Positions 35,893 to 43,338 of a DNA stretch of 64,000 bases are shown in pieces. Origin of the DNA: Algoriphagus oliviformis (GTDB lineage: Bacteria > Bacteroidota > Bacteroidia > Cytophagales > Cyclobacteriaceae); the NCBI RefSeq assembly GCF_017254915.1, contig NZ_JAFKCT010000005.1, positions 248,001 to 312,000 on the forward strand, in the 5' to 3' direction. Position 1 is the stretch's first letter; every line of letters begins with the position of its first letter. Made by a program: the position numbers and the translations under genes. The notes under the pieces were generated by a model. It ran no database searches. It saw only the letters and a program-made list of their open reading frames with translations, and was not told the DNA's origin.

Positions 35893-36228
35893 TCAGTTGA
35901 TTGCCGAAACGAACTTGCTCAATTCGGATTCGATGACCTTGATTTGCTCCTGGAGGGAATCATTGAGCGGGGCGGAATTTTCGAGGTTGGCCTCGATTTC
36001 TTCCAGGGTTTTCCTGGTCTTGATTGCCCCGATGTAGCTCATGCTGGGCTTGGCTTTGTGGCATCGCTTTTTGATCGTCGCAAAGTCCCCTCCCGAGTAG
36101 AATGAGCCCAATTCCTTTAGATCTTTGATATTGGTGTCCAAGATGATTTGGATCATCTCCCGGATCATATCCGGATCATCGTCACCAAAGTACTGATAAA
36201 TGGATTGCTCGCTGATGAGTTGGTACAT
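35893..36228 (-). CDS. histidine phosphotransfer (Hpt) domain protein
   Basis: 111-residue stand-alone Hpt protein for two-component phosphorelay. The helical bundle runs through MIREMIQIILDTNIKDLKEL and the putative phospho-acceptor His57 lies in KKRCHKAKPSMSYIGA, equivalent to the canonical HxLKG-type motif. The motif is imperfect (Pro61 follows Lys60), so phosphotransfer is likely but not certain. No signal peptide, kinase or receiver neighbour is present; it is transcribed in the same direction as the S9/ggt pair and divergently from the small membrane protein. Confidence 0.8.
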   Translation of the reverse strand: MYQLISEQSIYQYFGDDDPDMIREMIQIILDTNIKDLKELGSFYSGGDFATIKKRCHKAKPSMSYIGAIKTRKTLEEIEANLENSAPLNDSLQEQIKVIESELSKFVSAIN

Positions 36229-36396
36229 GTGCGGAAAAAGAAGGATGTAAACTGATAAAAATCGAGGTTTGGTGCCATTAAGATAAAATAAAAAACATTT
36301 TTCAAAAAGACCTTTTTGCTTTTCATCAGTTTTAAATTTGCCCCGACAAAAGACGAATCTTGACCAAAACCTCCGTCAGTGGGGGTAAAGGAAGAC

Positions 36397-36555
36397 ATGA
36401 CTAAGAACAAGAAAATTTTCCTGGCTCTTTTCATCATTTTCATGGCCATCATGCTCTGGATAGGCTACGACATCTCGCGCAGGACGACCTTCCCGGGATC
36501 CAAAGGCAACCTGAAAGAGCGGATTTCCACGGAGACCGAAAGCGACAAGAAATGA
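36397..36555 (+). CDS. 52-residue single-pass membrane protein
   Basis: Short frame from ATG 36397: MTKNKKIFLALFIIFMAIML, then a polar C-terminal tail ending ESDKK. One hydrophobic helix (residues ~7-24) follows a short basic N terminus, so it is probably type II or single-pass with a periplasmic tail. Its TGA overlaps the ATG of the DUF2452 gene (ATGA), a strong sign that it is real and translationally coupled. I know of no named family for it. Together with DUF2452 and the next gene it forms a three-gene unit of unknown role. Confidence 0.65.
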   Translation: MTKNKKIFLALFIIFMAIMLWIGYDISRRTTFPGSKGNLKERISTETESDKK

Positions 36556-37010
36556 GCGGAAAGAAGATCGACATCGACAAGATCGACCTGGAGCGGATGA
36601 AGGAGTCCACCACCGAGACTCCGGGAACGCTGCCCTACGCCCACCACAGCGGCAGCGCGCTGGTAAAGCCCGAAGACCAAGGCAAGATCAGCGGCCGTGC
36701 CGTGGCGGCAATGCACACGCAGACCGAGATGCAGATGGCGCAGATCTATGAGCAGATGCGGCTGCTGGCCGAGCAAGCCAAAAAAATCCAATCCCGGGTG
36801 GAAGTATCCGAACGTATCTATCAGGCCTCCATGGCCTTTGAGCCGCTGATCAACCATCGCTATTTTTTGTACCAAAAGGCTGACGGCTCGGACTTTCTTT
36901 CCATGATCGCGCCCGAGGAGTGGGGGAGAAAGCGGGATTGGGCCGCCTTTGTGGCCGAGGTGAAGCTGCTCGCAGACCACACCTGGGAGATTCTGAGGGA
37001 AAACAGCTAG
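36552..37010 (+). CDS. DUF2452 domain protein
   Basis: 152-residue soluble protein. The family pattern is visible: a PYAHHSGSALVKPEDQGKI opening, a long helical part (EMQMAQIYEQMRLLAEQAKK) and then IYQASMAFEPLINHRYFLYQ with FLSMIAPEEWG. The N terminus is very acidic/basic mixed. Function unknown in the family. It overlaps the small membrane protein gene by 4 bp and is followed after 3 bp by the unknown 215-residue gene. Confidence 0.85.
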   Translation: MSGKKIDIDKIDLERMKESTTETPGTLPYAHHSGSALVKPEDQGKISGRAVAAMHTQTEMQMAQIYEQMRLLAEQAKKIQSRVEVSERIYQASMAFEPLINHRYFLYQKADGSDFLSMIAPEEWGRKRDWAAFVAEVKLLADHTWEILRENS

Positions 37011-37013
37011 GAA

Positions 37014-37661
37014 ATGGAACATCTGATGACAAGACAGCTCGACCTGATATTGAGGGAAGGTGGAGCGGAATACGACTGGCAGACCGAACTGGAGCTGAAT
37101 TCCACATTTTTGGACGCCAAGGGGAAAGCATGGCTCGCCGAGATTTTTGAAGATCTGGGAGGGAAAACCAGTTTTCCCCTGCTGGAGAAGCTGAAGTTTG
37201 ACTTCAAGCTGGGCAGGACACTGATCGTGTGGGATGACGAGCTGCACTTCAACCGCTACCGACTGGCGACTTTTCGCTCGGAGATGTACTCCGAGTGGAA
37301 CTTTGTTTTTGCCGAAGGCCACAAAAGACTCTGCCGAACCTACGAGCGGGACTGCCTCAAAGCGGGGATGCAGCAGCGGGTTTGGATCGGCCCTCCGGTG
37401 GCAAAAAATGTCTTTGGCGAAGCCTCGGAGCCGGGTGATCTCAGCGGAAACGGCGCCATTGGCTGGAAACTGACCGCCTACAACGACGCGCAATACGACC
37501 TACAAACCCGCCTTCATGGCTACAAACTGGTCAGGCTTTCTCCCTACGAGACGCTCATGACTGGAGGCGCACTCAGGCGTCTCGACCAGCTGCTGGTAAA
37601 TCCAAAGGAAGAGGAACGGGCCATGCTGTACAATTGGCTGAAGAGGAAGCTGGGCAGCTAG
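37014..37661 (+). CDS. uncharacterised soluble protein linked to DUF2452
   Basis: 215 residues, no signal peptide or membrane segment. I do not recognise the family. It is a mixed alpha/beta protein rich in Trp and Leu (ELNSTFLDAKGKAWLAEIF, RLATFRSEMYSEWNFVF) with a C-terminal helix ending NWLKRKLGS. Start ATG 37014 lies 3 bp after the DUF2452 stop, so the two are almost certainly one transcript. The stop is followed by the 14-bp repeat array. Confidence 0.75.
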   Translation: MEHLMTRQLDLILREGGAEYDWQTELELNSTFLDAKGKAWLAEIFEDLGGKTSFPLLEKLKFDFKLGRTLIVWDDELHFNRYRLATFRSEMYSEWNFVFAEGHKRLCRTYERDCLKAGMQQRVWIGPPVAKNVFGEASEPGDLSGNGAIGWKLTAYNDAQYDLQTRLHGYKLVRLSPYETLMTGGALRRLDQLLVNPKEEERAMLYNWLKRKLGS

Positions 37662-37812
37662 TGTTTGGTATCAAGTAGCTGGTAGTTAGTAGCAAGTATC
37701 AAGATGCTGGAATCAAGATGCTGGAATCAAGAGCCAGGAAACGAGATTTGAGAACCCGGCCCCAAGAATCTAGATGTGAGAATCAAGGGCCGAGCGCCTA
37801 GATCAGGAAAAC
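37659..37812. repeat. degenerate 14-bp tandem repeat array
   Basis: About eleven 14-bp units in register. Two adjacent units are identical, AAGATGCTGGAATC (37701-37714 and 37715-37728); others diverge but keep a GAATC/GTATC-like end and AAG or TAG start, such as TAGATGTGAGAATC (37771-37784) and CGGCCCCAAGAATC (37757-37770). It fills the gap between two convergent genes and extends into the stop codons of both. Confidence 0.7.
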
Positions 37813-38420
37813 AACCCAAACATCTCCCGTTCTATTTTTTCCACGATAAATGAAAAATCCTCCGGTCGCTCGACAAAGTCCAAGTCGTTGACATCTACCA
37901 CGAGAAGCTTGCCCTCCTTGTACCCGGCGATCCACTCCTCGTAGTGTGAATTCAGGTTTTTGAGATAGTCTATCCGCATCGCCGTCTCGTAGGTTCGGCC
38001 TCGCTTTTCGATCTGCCCGACCAGCTTAGGAATGTCGGCTTTGAGGTAGATCAGTAGGTCGGGGGCCTTCACGTGGGTGATCATCGAGTCAAAGAGGCTC
38101 TTGTAGTTCCAATAGTCCCGCTCGGTCATCAGCTTGCTCTTGTAGAGGTTAGCCGCAAAGATGTACGCATCCTCATAGATCGTCCGGTCCTGAATGGTAG
38201 AAATGGGGCTTTCCTGGATTTTTCGGATTTGGTTGTACCTAGAGTTGAGGAAATAGACCTGCAGGTGGAAGGCCCAGCGCTTCATGTCTTCATAAAAGTC
38301 CGGCAGATAGGGGTTTTGGTCAACGGACTCAAACTCCGCCTTCCAGCCGTAGTGTTTGGCCAATTTCTCGGTGAGCGTGGTTTTGCCGCTGCCGATGTTT
38401 CCGGATACCGCGAGATGCAT
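37803..38420 (-). CDS. deoxynucleoside kinase (deoxyadenosine/deoxyguanosine kinase type)
   Basis: Phosphorylates deoxynucleosides for nucleotide salvage; cytoplasmic. The 205-residue length is typical. Walker A GNIGSGKTTL lies at residues 7-16, the substrate loop FESVDQNPYLPDFYEDMKRW follows, then the DRTIYEDAYIFA (DRS-type) motif. A C-terminal YLKADIPKLVGQIEKRGR region carries the lid arginines. The 3' end lies inside the 14-bp repeat array. Specificity (dAK, dGK or dCK) cannot be assigned from sequence alone. Confidence 0.9.
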   Translation of the reverse strand: MHLAVSGNIGSGKTTLTEKLAKHYGWKAEFESVDQNPYLPDFYEDMKRWAFHLQVYFLNSRYNQIRKIQESPISTIQDRTIYEDAYIFAANLYKSKLMTERDYWNYKSLFDSMITHVKAPDLLIYLKADIPKLVGQIEKRGRTYETAMRIDYLKNLNSHYEEWIAGYKEGKLLVVDVNDLDFVERPEDFSFIVEKIEREMFGLFS

Positions 38421-38435
38421 GGGAAGTGCTGGGTT

Positions 38436-39329
38436 TTAATTTTTGGCAAATCTAGCGGAAACGACGAGGTCTTTGCTACCGGGGCTGTATCGGTAGAAGC
38501 CTTCTCCCGTTTTGACGCCTTTGAAGCCAGCTTCGACCATGTTGACCAGCAGGGGACAGGGGGCGTATTTCGGATTGCCAAAGCCTTCCTGCAGCACCCG
38601 CAAGATGGATAGACAGACGTCCAGCCCGATGAAATCGGCCAGCTGCAAAGGGCCCATGGGATGGGCCATGCCCAGCTTCATCACCGTGTCGATCTCCACG
38701 ACTCCCGCCACTCCCTCAAATACGCTGTAGATCGCCTCATTGATCATGGGCATCAGGATTCGGTTCGCGACAAAGCCCGGGTAGTCGTTGACCTCTACCG
38801 GATCTTTGAAGAGGGTTTGGGAGAGCTCCATGATGCTTTTGGTGACCTCCTCAGAAGTGGCGTAGCCACGGATCACCTCGACCAGCTTCATCACGGGAAC
38901 CGGATTCATGAAATGCATGCCAATCACCTGCCCCGGCCTTTGTGTCACCGCGGCGATCTTGGTGATGGAGATCGAGGAGGTGTTGGACGCCAAAATCGCC
39001 CCAGCAGGCGCAAACTGGTCCAGCTTTCTGAAAATATCCAGCTTTAGCTCCAGGTTTTCCGTTGCGGCTTCCACGACCAGATCGGCTTGCACCACTCCTT
39101 TTTCCAGCTCGGTAAACGTGGAGATGCGAGCCAGGGAGGCTTCTTTTTCGACTTCGGTCAGGAGTCCTTTGCCCACCTGGCGATCCATATTTTTGGAAAT
39201 GGTCGCAAGGGCTTTTTCCAAAAACTCGGGCTTGATATCCACGAGCGAGACGTGGAATCCGTGCTGCGCAAAGACATGTGCGATGCCGTTTCCCATGGTG
39301 CCGGAGCCGATGACTGAGATTGATTTCAT
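38436..39329 (-). CDS. 3-hydroxyacyl-CoA (3-hydroxybutyryl-CoA) dehydrogenase
   Basis: NAD-dependent dehydrogenase of fatty acid or butanoate/polyhydroxyalkanoate-type metabolism. The ATG at 39329 (MKSISVIGSGTMGNGIAHVF) puts the Rossmann glycine motif at the very N terminus as in all homologues; the frame stays open upstream but is not conserved there. The family motif HFMNPVPVMKLVEVI with the catalytic His and the C-terminal domain (GMAHPMGPLQLADFIGLD) are complete. 297 residues. It follows the deoxynucleoside kinase with a 15-bp gap in the same direction, though the functions do not suggest a common pathway. Confidence 0.93.
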   Translation of the reverse strand: MKSISVIGSGTMGNGIAHVFAQHGFHVSLVDIKPEFLEKALATISKNMDRQVGKGLLTEVEKEASLARISTFTELEKGVVQADLVVEAATENLELKLDIFRKLDQFAPAGAILASNTSSISITKIAAVTQRPGQVIGMHFMNPVPVMKLVEVIRGYATSEEVTKSIMELSQTLFKDPVEVNDYPGFVANRILMPMINEAIYSVFEGVAGVVEIDTVMKLGMAHPMGPLQLADFIGLDVCLSILRVLQEGFGNPKYAPCPLLVNMVEAGFKGVKTGEGFYRYSPGSKDLVVSARFAKN

Positions 39330-39510
39330 AATTCCGTGATTGCGAGTGAAAAGCGTTATGATTTGGGTTTGGGCTGCATGGGTACCAAGCCAGCCGTTTC
39401 CAAAACTAAGTTGAAGCCTTTCCAAATCCAATTTTGCTGGAGGGCTTTCGCGACTTTGCCCGCGGCAAAAAACACCTCGGCCAAAAACGATTAATCCATA
39501 CCTTTGGGAC

Positions 39511-40344
39511 ATGAAAGAACTCGGCCAGATCAGCAGATTACCCATCAACCGCTTCACCGACTACGGTGCCTACATGGCGCTGAGCGACGGGGGAGAAGTC
39601 CTTTTGCCCAAAGGCTACCTCGAAGGCGACGAAAGGGAAGGGGACTTCCTCAGCGTCTTTGTGTACACCGACAGTGAGGATAGGCCTGTGGCCGTGACGA
39701 GTACGCCGAAGCTGCTGCTGGATGAGTTTGCCGTACTGGAGGCCAAGGAGGTTGGAAAGATCGGCGCTTTTATGGACTGGGGACTTCCCAAGGACCTTTT
39801 TGTGCCGAGTGGGGAAATGGGCAAGCCGATGAAGGCAGGCGAAAAGTACCTGGTCAGGCTTTGCCTGGACCATCGCTCCAACCGACTGATCGGCGTCTCA
39901 AAGTACCGGGAATTCCTCTTTCCGGCGCCTGGCGACTATCAGCCCGGAAATGAGGTCGAGGGACTGATTTTTGAAAAAAGCGAGCTGGGCTACAAAGTCC
40001 TATTGGAGGACCGCTATGAGGGGCTGATCTATGCCAACGAGGTATTCCAACCCTTGGAAATCGGCTCCACGAGGACGCTTTGGGTGAAAAAACGCAGGGA
40101 TGACGGCAAGCTAGACCTGCAGGTGCTGCCCATGGGCAGGGTGAAATATGACGAAGGAGCGGAAAAAATCCTGGAAATCTTGGATTCCAAGGGATTTCTC
40201 CCGCTCCATGACAAATCCGATCCGGCGGAAATCCAAGCGATGCTGGGCATGTCCAAGAAGCATTTCAAGCAATGCATCGGCCAGCTCTACAAAGCCCGGC
40301 AAATCCTGATCAGACCGGACGGGATATCCCGCAGCGAAGACTAA
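39511..40344 (+). CDS. cvfB: CvfB-family S1-domain RNA-binding protein
   Basis: 277-residue protein with several S1-like OB-fold domains and a C-terminal winged helix. The order is visible as FTDYGAYMALSDGGEVLLPK (first OB fold), VGKIGAFMDWGLPKDLFVPSGEM (second), LGYKVLLEDRYEGLIYANEVF (third) and IQAMLGMSKKHFKQCIGQLYK (winged helix). CvfB proteins bind RNA and influence gene expression; no substrate is known here. The 3' end overlaps the convergent ArsC-like gene by 4 bp. Confidence 0.85.
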   Translation: MKELGQISRLPINRFTDYGAYMALSDGGEVLLPKGYLEGDEREGDFLSVFVYTDSEDRPVAVTSTPKLLLDEFAVLEAKEVGKIGAFMDWGLPKDLFVPSGEMGKPMKAGEKYLVRLCLDHRSNRLIGVSKYREFLFPAPGDYQPGNEVEGLIFEKSELGYKVLLEDRYEGLIYANEVFQPLEIGSTRTLWVKKRRDDGKLDLQVLPMGRVKYDEGAEKILEILDSKGFLPLHDKSDPAEIQAMLGMSKKHFKQCIGQLYKARQILIRPDGISRSED

Positions 40345-40700
40345 TCCAGCTTGAGGATGTCGCTGGGCGTCCTGCAGAGGATCGCCCTGTTTTTGAATAT
40401 GGCGATTGGGCTTTTGATCAGATGGGGAAATTTCACCAGGATGTTTAGCCAGCCCTCGTCGTCCCAGTCCTTGCCGGCGATTTGGTTTTGGTAGTCCGGA
40501 TGGGAGCGGTTTAGCAGATCCTTGGGTCTCAGCTGGAGTTTGCGCAGGATCTGATCCCATTGTGTGGCGGTAATGGGCTCTTTGATGACATCGATCTCGT
40601 TGACAAACTTGGTGAGGGTCTTGGCGTAAGCCTTGGTCTGCTTGTCTATCGGCTGGGTCGGACTGTGATAGAAGTACAGTTCTGAAGGGTGTAGTCTCAT
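40341..40700 (-). CDS. ArsC/Spx-like protein lacking the active-site cysteine
   Basis: 119-residue protein of arsenate reductase-like fold. The opening LYFYHSPTQPIDKQTKAYA matches the ArsC start, but the position of the catalytic Cys is not Cys, and the only Cys is near the C terminus (AILCRTP). The later IAGKDWDDEGWLNILVKFPHLIKSP region and the RAILCRTPSDILKLD tail fit the family. It is therefore unlikely to reduce arsenate; a Spx-like or other regulatory/redox-independent role is possible. It overlaps cvfB by 4 bp tail to tail. Confidence 0.7.
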   Translation of the reverse strand: MRLHPSELYFYHSPTQPIDKQTKAYAKTLTKFVNEIDVIKEPITATQWDQILRKLQLRPKDLLNRSHPDYQNQIAGKDWDDEGWLNILVKFPHLIKSPIAIFKNRAILCRTPSDILKLD

Positions 40701-40770
40701 GGCGCTTGGGTTTAGTGTACAATAATATAGTGAAATATTCTAAATATTTGTAATTCAATATTTTGCAAGA

Positions 40771-41265
40771 TTGGCGATTGACCTAAATAAATTTTCCAAG
40801 GAGAGCAAATCCGACTTTCCTGCAAACAAGAAGCTCAAGGAAAAACTCCGGAAGACCAAGCCGAAGGATCTGGATGCCCGTTTTCACAGCTTGCACGAGG
40901 AGGTCTTTGAGGAGATGGATTGCCTAAACTGTGCCAATTGCTGCAAGACTACCAGCCCGATCTTTATCCAGACGGACATAGACCGGCTCGCCAAGACCTT
41001 CCGGATGCGGAGCAGCGAGTTTATCGACGAATATCTTTTTCGGGATGCGGAGGGCGATTACGTGCTTCGGTCCGCCCCCTGTCCCTTCTTGGGAGCCGAC
41101 AACAAATGCCTCGTGTACGAAGATCGCCCCAAGGCCTGCCGGGAATATCCCCACACGGACCGAAAAAACATGCTGGGTATCTTGGATCTCAGTCTGCGCA
41201 ACACCCTGGTCTGTCCTGCTGTCCTCAAAATATTTTATGAGATCGGCAAAGAATATAGGAAGTGA
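40771..41265 (+). CDS. YkgJ family cysteine cluster protein
   Basis: 164-residue protein with the metal-binding cluster MDCLNCANCCKTTSPIF (Cys51, 54, 57, 58) and later CPFLG, CLVYEDRPKACREYPH, the Zn/Fe binding pattern of YkgJ/UPF0153 proteins. The start is TTG at 40771, giving LAIDLNKFSKESKSD; no in-frame ATG precedes the conserved region. Function of the family is not established. It lies 45 bp before the ROK kinase and may be transcribed with it. Confidence 0.85.
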   Translation: MAIDLNKFSKESKSDFPANKKLKEKLRKTKPKDLDARFHSLHEEVFEEMDCLNCANCCKTTSPIFIQTDIDRLAKTFRMRSSEFIDEYLFRDAEGDYVLRSAPCPFLGADNKCLVYEDRPKACREYPHTDRKNMLGILDLSLRNTLVCPAVLKIFYEIGKEYRK

Positions 41266-41310
41266 CGCATTTCTTTTGCTTTTTTGGCAATCAAACCTAT
41301 AAATAACACT

Positions 41311-42243
41311 ATGAGCAAACAGGATTCTCTTTTCTTGGGAGTGGATGTTGGAGGCACACACCTAAAGATTGGATTGGTAGATAGGGAAGGCAAGATGCTG
41401 GACTTCCAAAAAGAAGATACAACGCCATACAGAGACAATCCTGACGGTTTTGGAAAGTGCTTCATCGAAGGACTCGGAAAATACCTCAAGAAATACCCTG
41501 AAGTGGACAAGGTGGGAATCGGCCTCCCCGGCATGATCACCAAAGATAGGACCACGCCTCTGGAGATCCCCGCTATCCCGGGCCTCAATGGATTTCCGCT
41601 CAAAAAGAGCCTTTTGGAGAAATACCCCAACTACGAATTTTTCATGGAGAACGACGCGGCGGCGGCGGCCATCGGGGAGTTTTACTTTGGAAAAGGAGAG
41701 GTAGCCGAAAACTTCCTGTTTATCACCATGGGCACCGGTATCGGGAGCGCGATGGTATTGGAGGGGCAGGTTTTCAAAGGCTCCAGGGGAAATGCCTTGG
41801 AAATGGGGCATATGCTGTCCAGGGGAAATGCCGGTCTGGAGACGCTGATCGGAAGAAACGGAATCCTCCGCATCATGGAAAACCTAATCGCTGCCTACCC
41901 GGAAAAAGCCAAGGATTTGGTAGGGAAGGAGCTGGGTACTCACCTGCTGGTGGACACCGCCAAGGCTGGAAATGAGGTTTCCCTGATGGTATTCAAGGAA
42001 GTTGCTGAGATTTTGAGCGAGGCTATCGTCTCTACCGTGCGGATACTGGACGTGACCGATGTGTATTTTGGCGGCGGGATTTCGGCCGGGCTGGAATTCA
42101 TGATGCCGACCATCGACTACAACACCAGAAAATACCTTACCCCGTACTACGTGAAAGACCTACGTCTGAAGAAGGCTACGCTGGAAAACAACGCCGGCAC
42201 CTTGGGCGCCGCGGCCCTTTGCTTTATGGGTTCAGGGTTGTGA
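41311..42243 (+). CDS. ROK family sugar kinase (glucokinase-like)
   Basis: 310-residue protein beginning MSKQDSLFLGVDVGGTHLKIGL, the phosphate-1 motif DxGGTxxK. NDAAAAAIGEF and MGTGIGSAMVL (phosphate-2) and GNALEMGHML are the other ROK motifs, consistent with phosphorylation of glucose or an N-acetylated sugar. The Zn-binding CGCxGCxE motif is missing (the region reads SRGNAGLETLIG), as in polyphosphate-glucokinase relatives and some other ROK proteins. The ATG at 41311 is chosen over an upstream in-frame TTG since it directly precedes the conserved strand. It overlaps the lipoprotein gene tail to tail by 20 bp. Confidence 0.88.
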   Translation: MSKQDSLFLGVDVGGTHLKIGLVDREGKMLDFQKEDTTPYRDNPDGFGKCFIEGLGKYLKKYPEVDKVGIGLPGMITKDRTTPLEIPAIPGLNGFPLKKSLLEKYPNYEFFMENDAAAAAIGEFYFGKGEVAENFLFITMGTGIGSAMVLEGQVFKGSRGNALEMGHMLSRGNAGLETLIGRNGILRIMENLIAAYPEKAKDLVGKELGTHLLVDTAKAGNEVSLMVFKEVAEILSEAIVSTVRILDVTDVYFGGGISAGLEFMMPTIDYNTRKYLTPYYVKDLRLKKATLENNAGTLGAAALCFMGSGL

Positions 42244-42610
42244 TCGTGACCTCGGACACTTTGCTGATCGCATTCATTCGAAAAAGGACCCTGAGGGGTT
42301 CTTTTTCGCTTTCCACCCCCTCGCAGTCGCCACTGGGCTCGATGAAATAGAAGAAAAAGCTCTGGCTTTTGTCTACCAGCTCTACTCGGTCTGGTCTGCC
42401 AAAGGTCTTGATCAGGGCCTGGTTGTCCGCTCCCAGGAAGTTGTTTTTCACGGTTTGAAAAGCCTCCAATTCCTGCATTCTCAGCCCCTTGCAGCCATAG
42501 CGGTCGGACTTCCAGTTGTCCAGGTTTACGGCTCCGGCATCCATTTTTCCGCTGCAGGAAGCGACGCCGATCAGGGCTAGGAAAAGGAGGGGATAGAGGT
42601 GTTTTTGCAT
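42224..42610 (-). CDS. small lipoprotein of unknown function
   Basis: 128 residues with a lipobox ending GVASCSGK, so it should be lipidated at Cys20 or thereabouts and placed in the inner or outer membrane. The mature part has two Cys (GCKGLR and DCEG) and an N-terminal helix followed by beta strands (FFFYFIEPSG); the segment NFLGADNQALIKTFGRPDRVE recalls BamE/SmpA-type folds, but the match is loose. It overlaps the ROK kinase gene by 20 bp on the opposite strand. Confidence 0.7.
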   Translation of the reverse strand: MQKHLYPLLFLALIGVASCSGKMDAGAVNLDNWKSDRYGCKGLRMQELEAFQTVKNNFLGADNQALIKTFGRPDRVELVDKSQSFFFYFIEPSGDCEGVESEKEPLRVLFRMNAISKVSEVTITTLNP

Positions 42611-42834
42611 GCTGGATTGATTTTGTGCGTAAAGATGGCTTCAAAAGTCGAGGCTGCCGCAAAATTTCGCAGCCTAAAAAATCACGGACGTGCAAAAAAC
42701 CAAACCCTGCTGAGATTCATGAGTTTGAAAAAACTCCGAAAGTCTCTGTCGGAATTATCCTCAGCGGGATACGCAGGCCCCGTCCGATGGTTAGCCCAAA
42801 TCGGTTATATTAGCACGTTCAATCACTCATTCAC

Positions 42835-43329
42835 ATGTATTACAGATTTGGAAAAGTATTCTACTTCACCAGTATTTTACTTTTCGTTTTCTTCCTATTG
42901 TATTTCTATTCGGCACTTTCCGAGACCATTGGGCTCCGAGTGGACGAAGACGGGACAGTCGCCAGAACGGTGGAAAAAGGCTCCTTCTTTTACGGCATGA
43001 TCGCCGCCTTCCTTGTCTTGAATGCCGTCACGCTCTTTACCCCAAAGTCCCTGGAGACGAAGTCCAACAAAAAACTCCACCGGATTTTCCCCATCGGAGA
43101 CCCTTTCCGGGACTATATCCTTACCTGGTTTTACTCCTTTGGCGGCGTCATCAACCTGAGCTTGGCGCTTTTGGTGTTTTTTGTCCACTCGATCAACAAT
43201 CAGGAATCCATCGCCTCAAGCCAGTTTAACTTTTTCTTCTACCTCATGCCCGCACTGCTGGCGCTTTGGGTAGTGGGGCTGGTGGTCTTGTTGGCCGGCA
43301 AATTCAAACAAATGCAAAAAGGAGCGTAA
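42835..43329 (+). CDS. four-helix membrane protein of unknown function
   Basis: 164 residues with four predicted membrane segments: YFTSILLFVFFLLYFYSAL, FYGMIAAFLVLNAVTLF, GGVINLSLALLVFFVH and YLMPALLALWVVGLVVLLA. A charged loop follows the second helix. I know no named family. It stops 9 bp before parE in the same direction, so it is probably co-transcribed with the topoisomerase genes. The N-terminal ATG is preceded by 224 bp without other supported genes. Confidence 0.75.
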   Translation: MYYRFGKVFYFTSILLFVFFLLYFYSALSETIGLRVDEDGTVARTVEKGSFFYGMIAAFLVLNAVTLFTPKSLETKSNKKLHRIFPIGDPFRDYILTWFYSFGGVINLSLALLVFFVHSINNQESIASSQFNFFFYLMPALLALWVVGLVVLLAGKFKQMQKGA

Positions 43330-43338
43330 TCGAATACT

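Noticed and set aside
39330..39557. Upstream extension of the hydroxyacyl-CoA dehydrogenase frame
   Set aside because: The Rossmann start MKSISVIGSGTMG is at the N terminus of all homologues; the upstream stretch overlaps the cvfB start.
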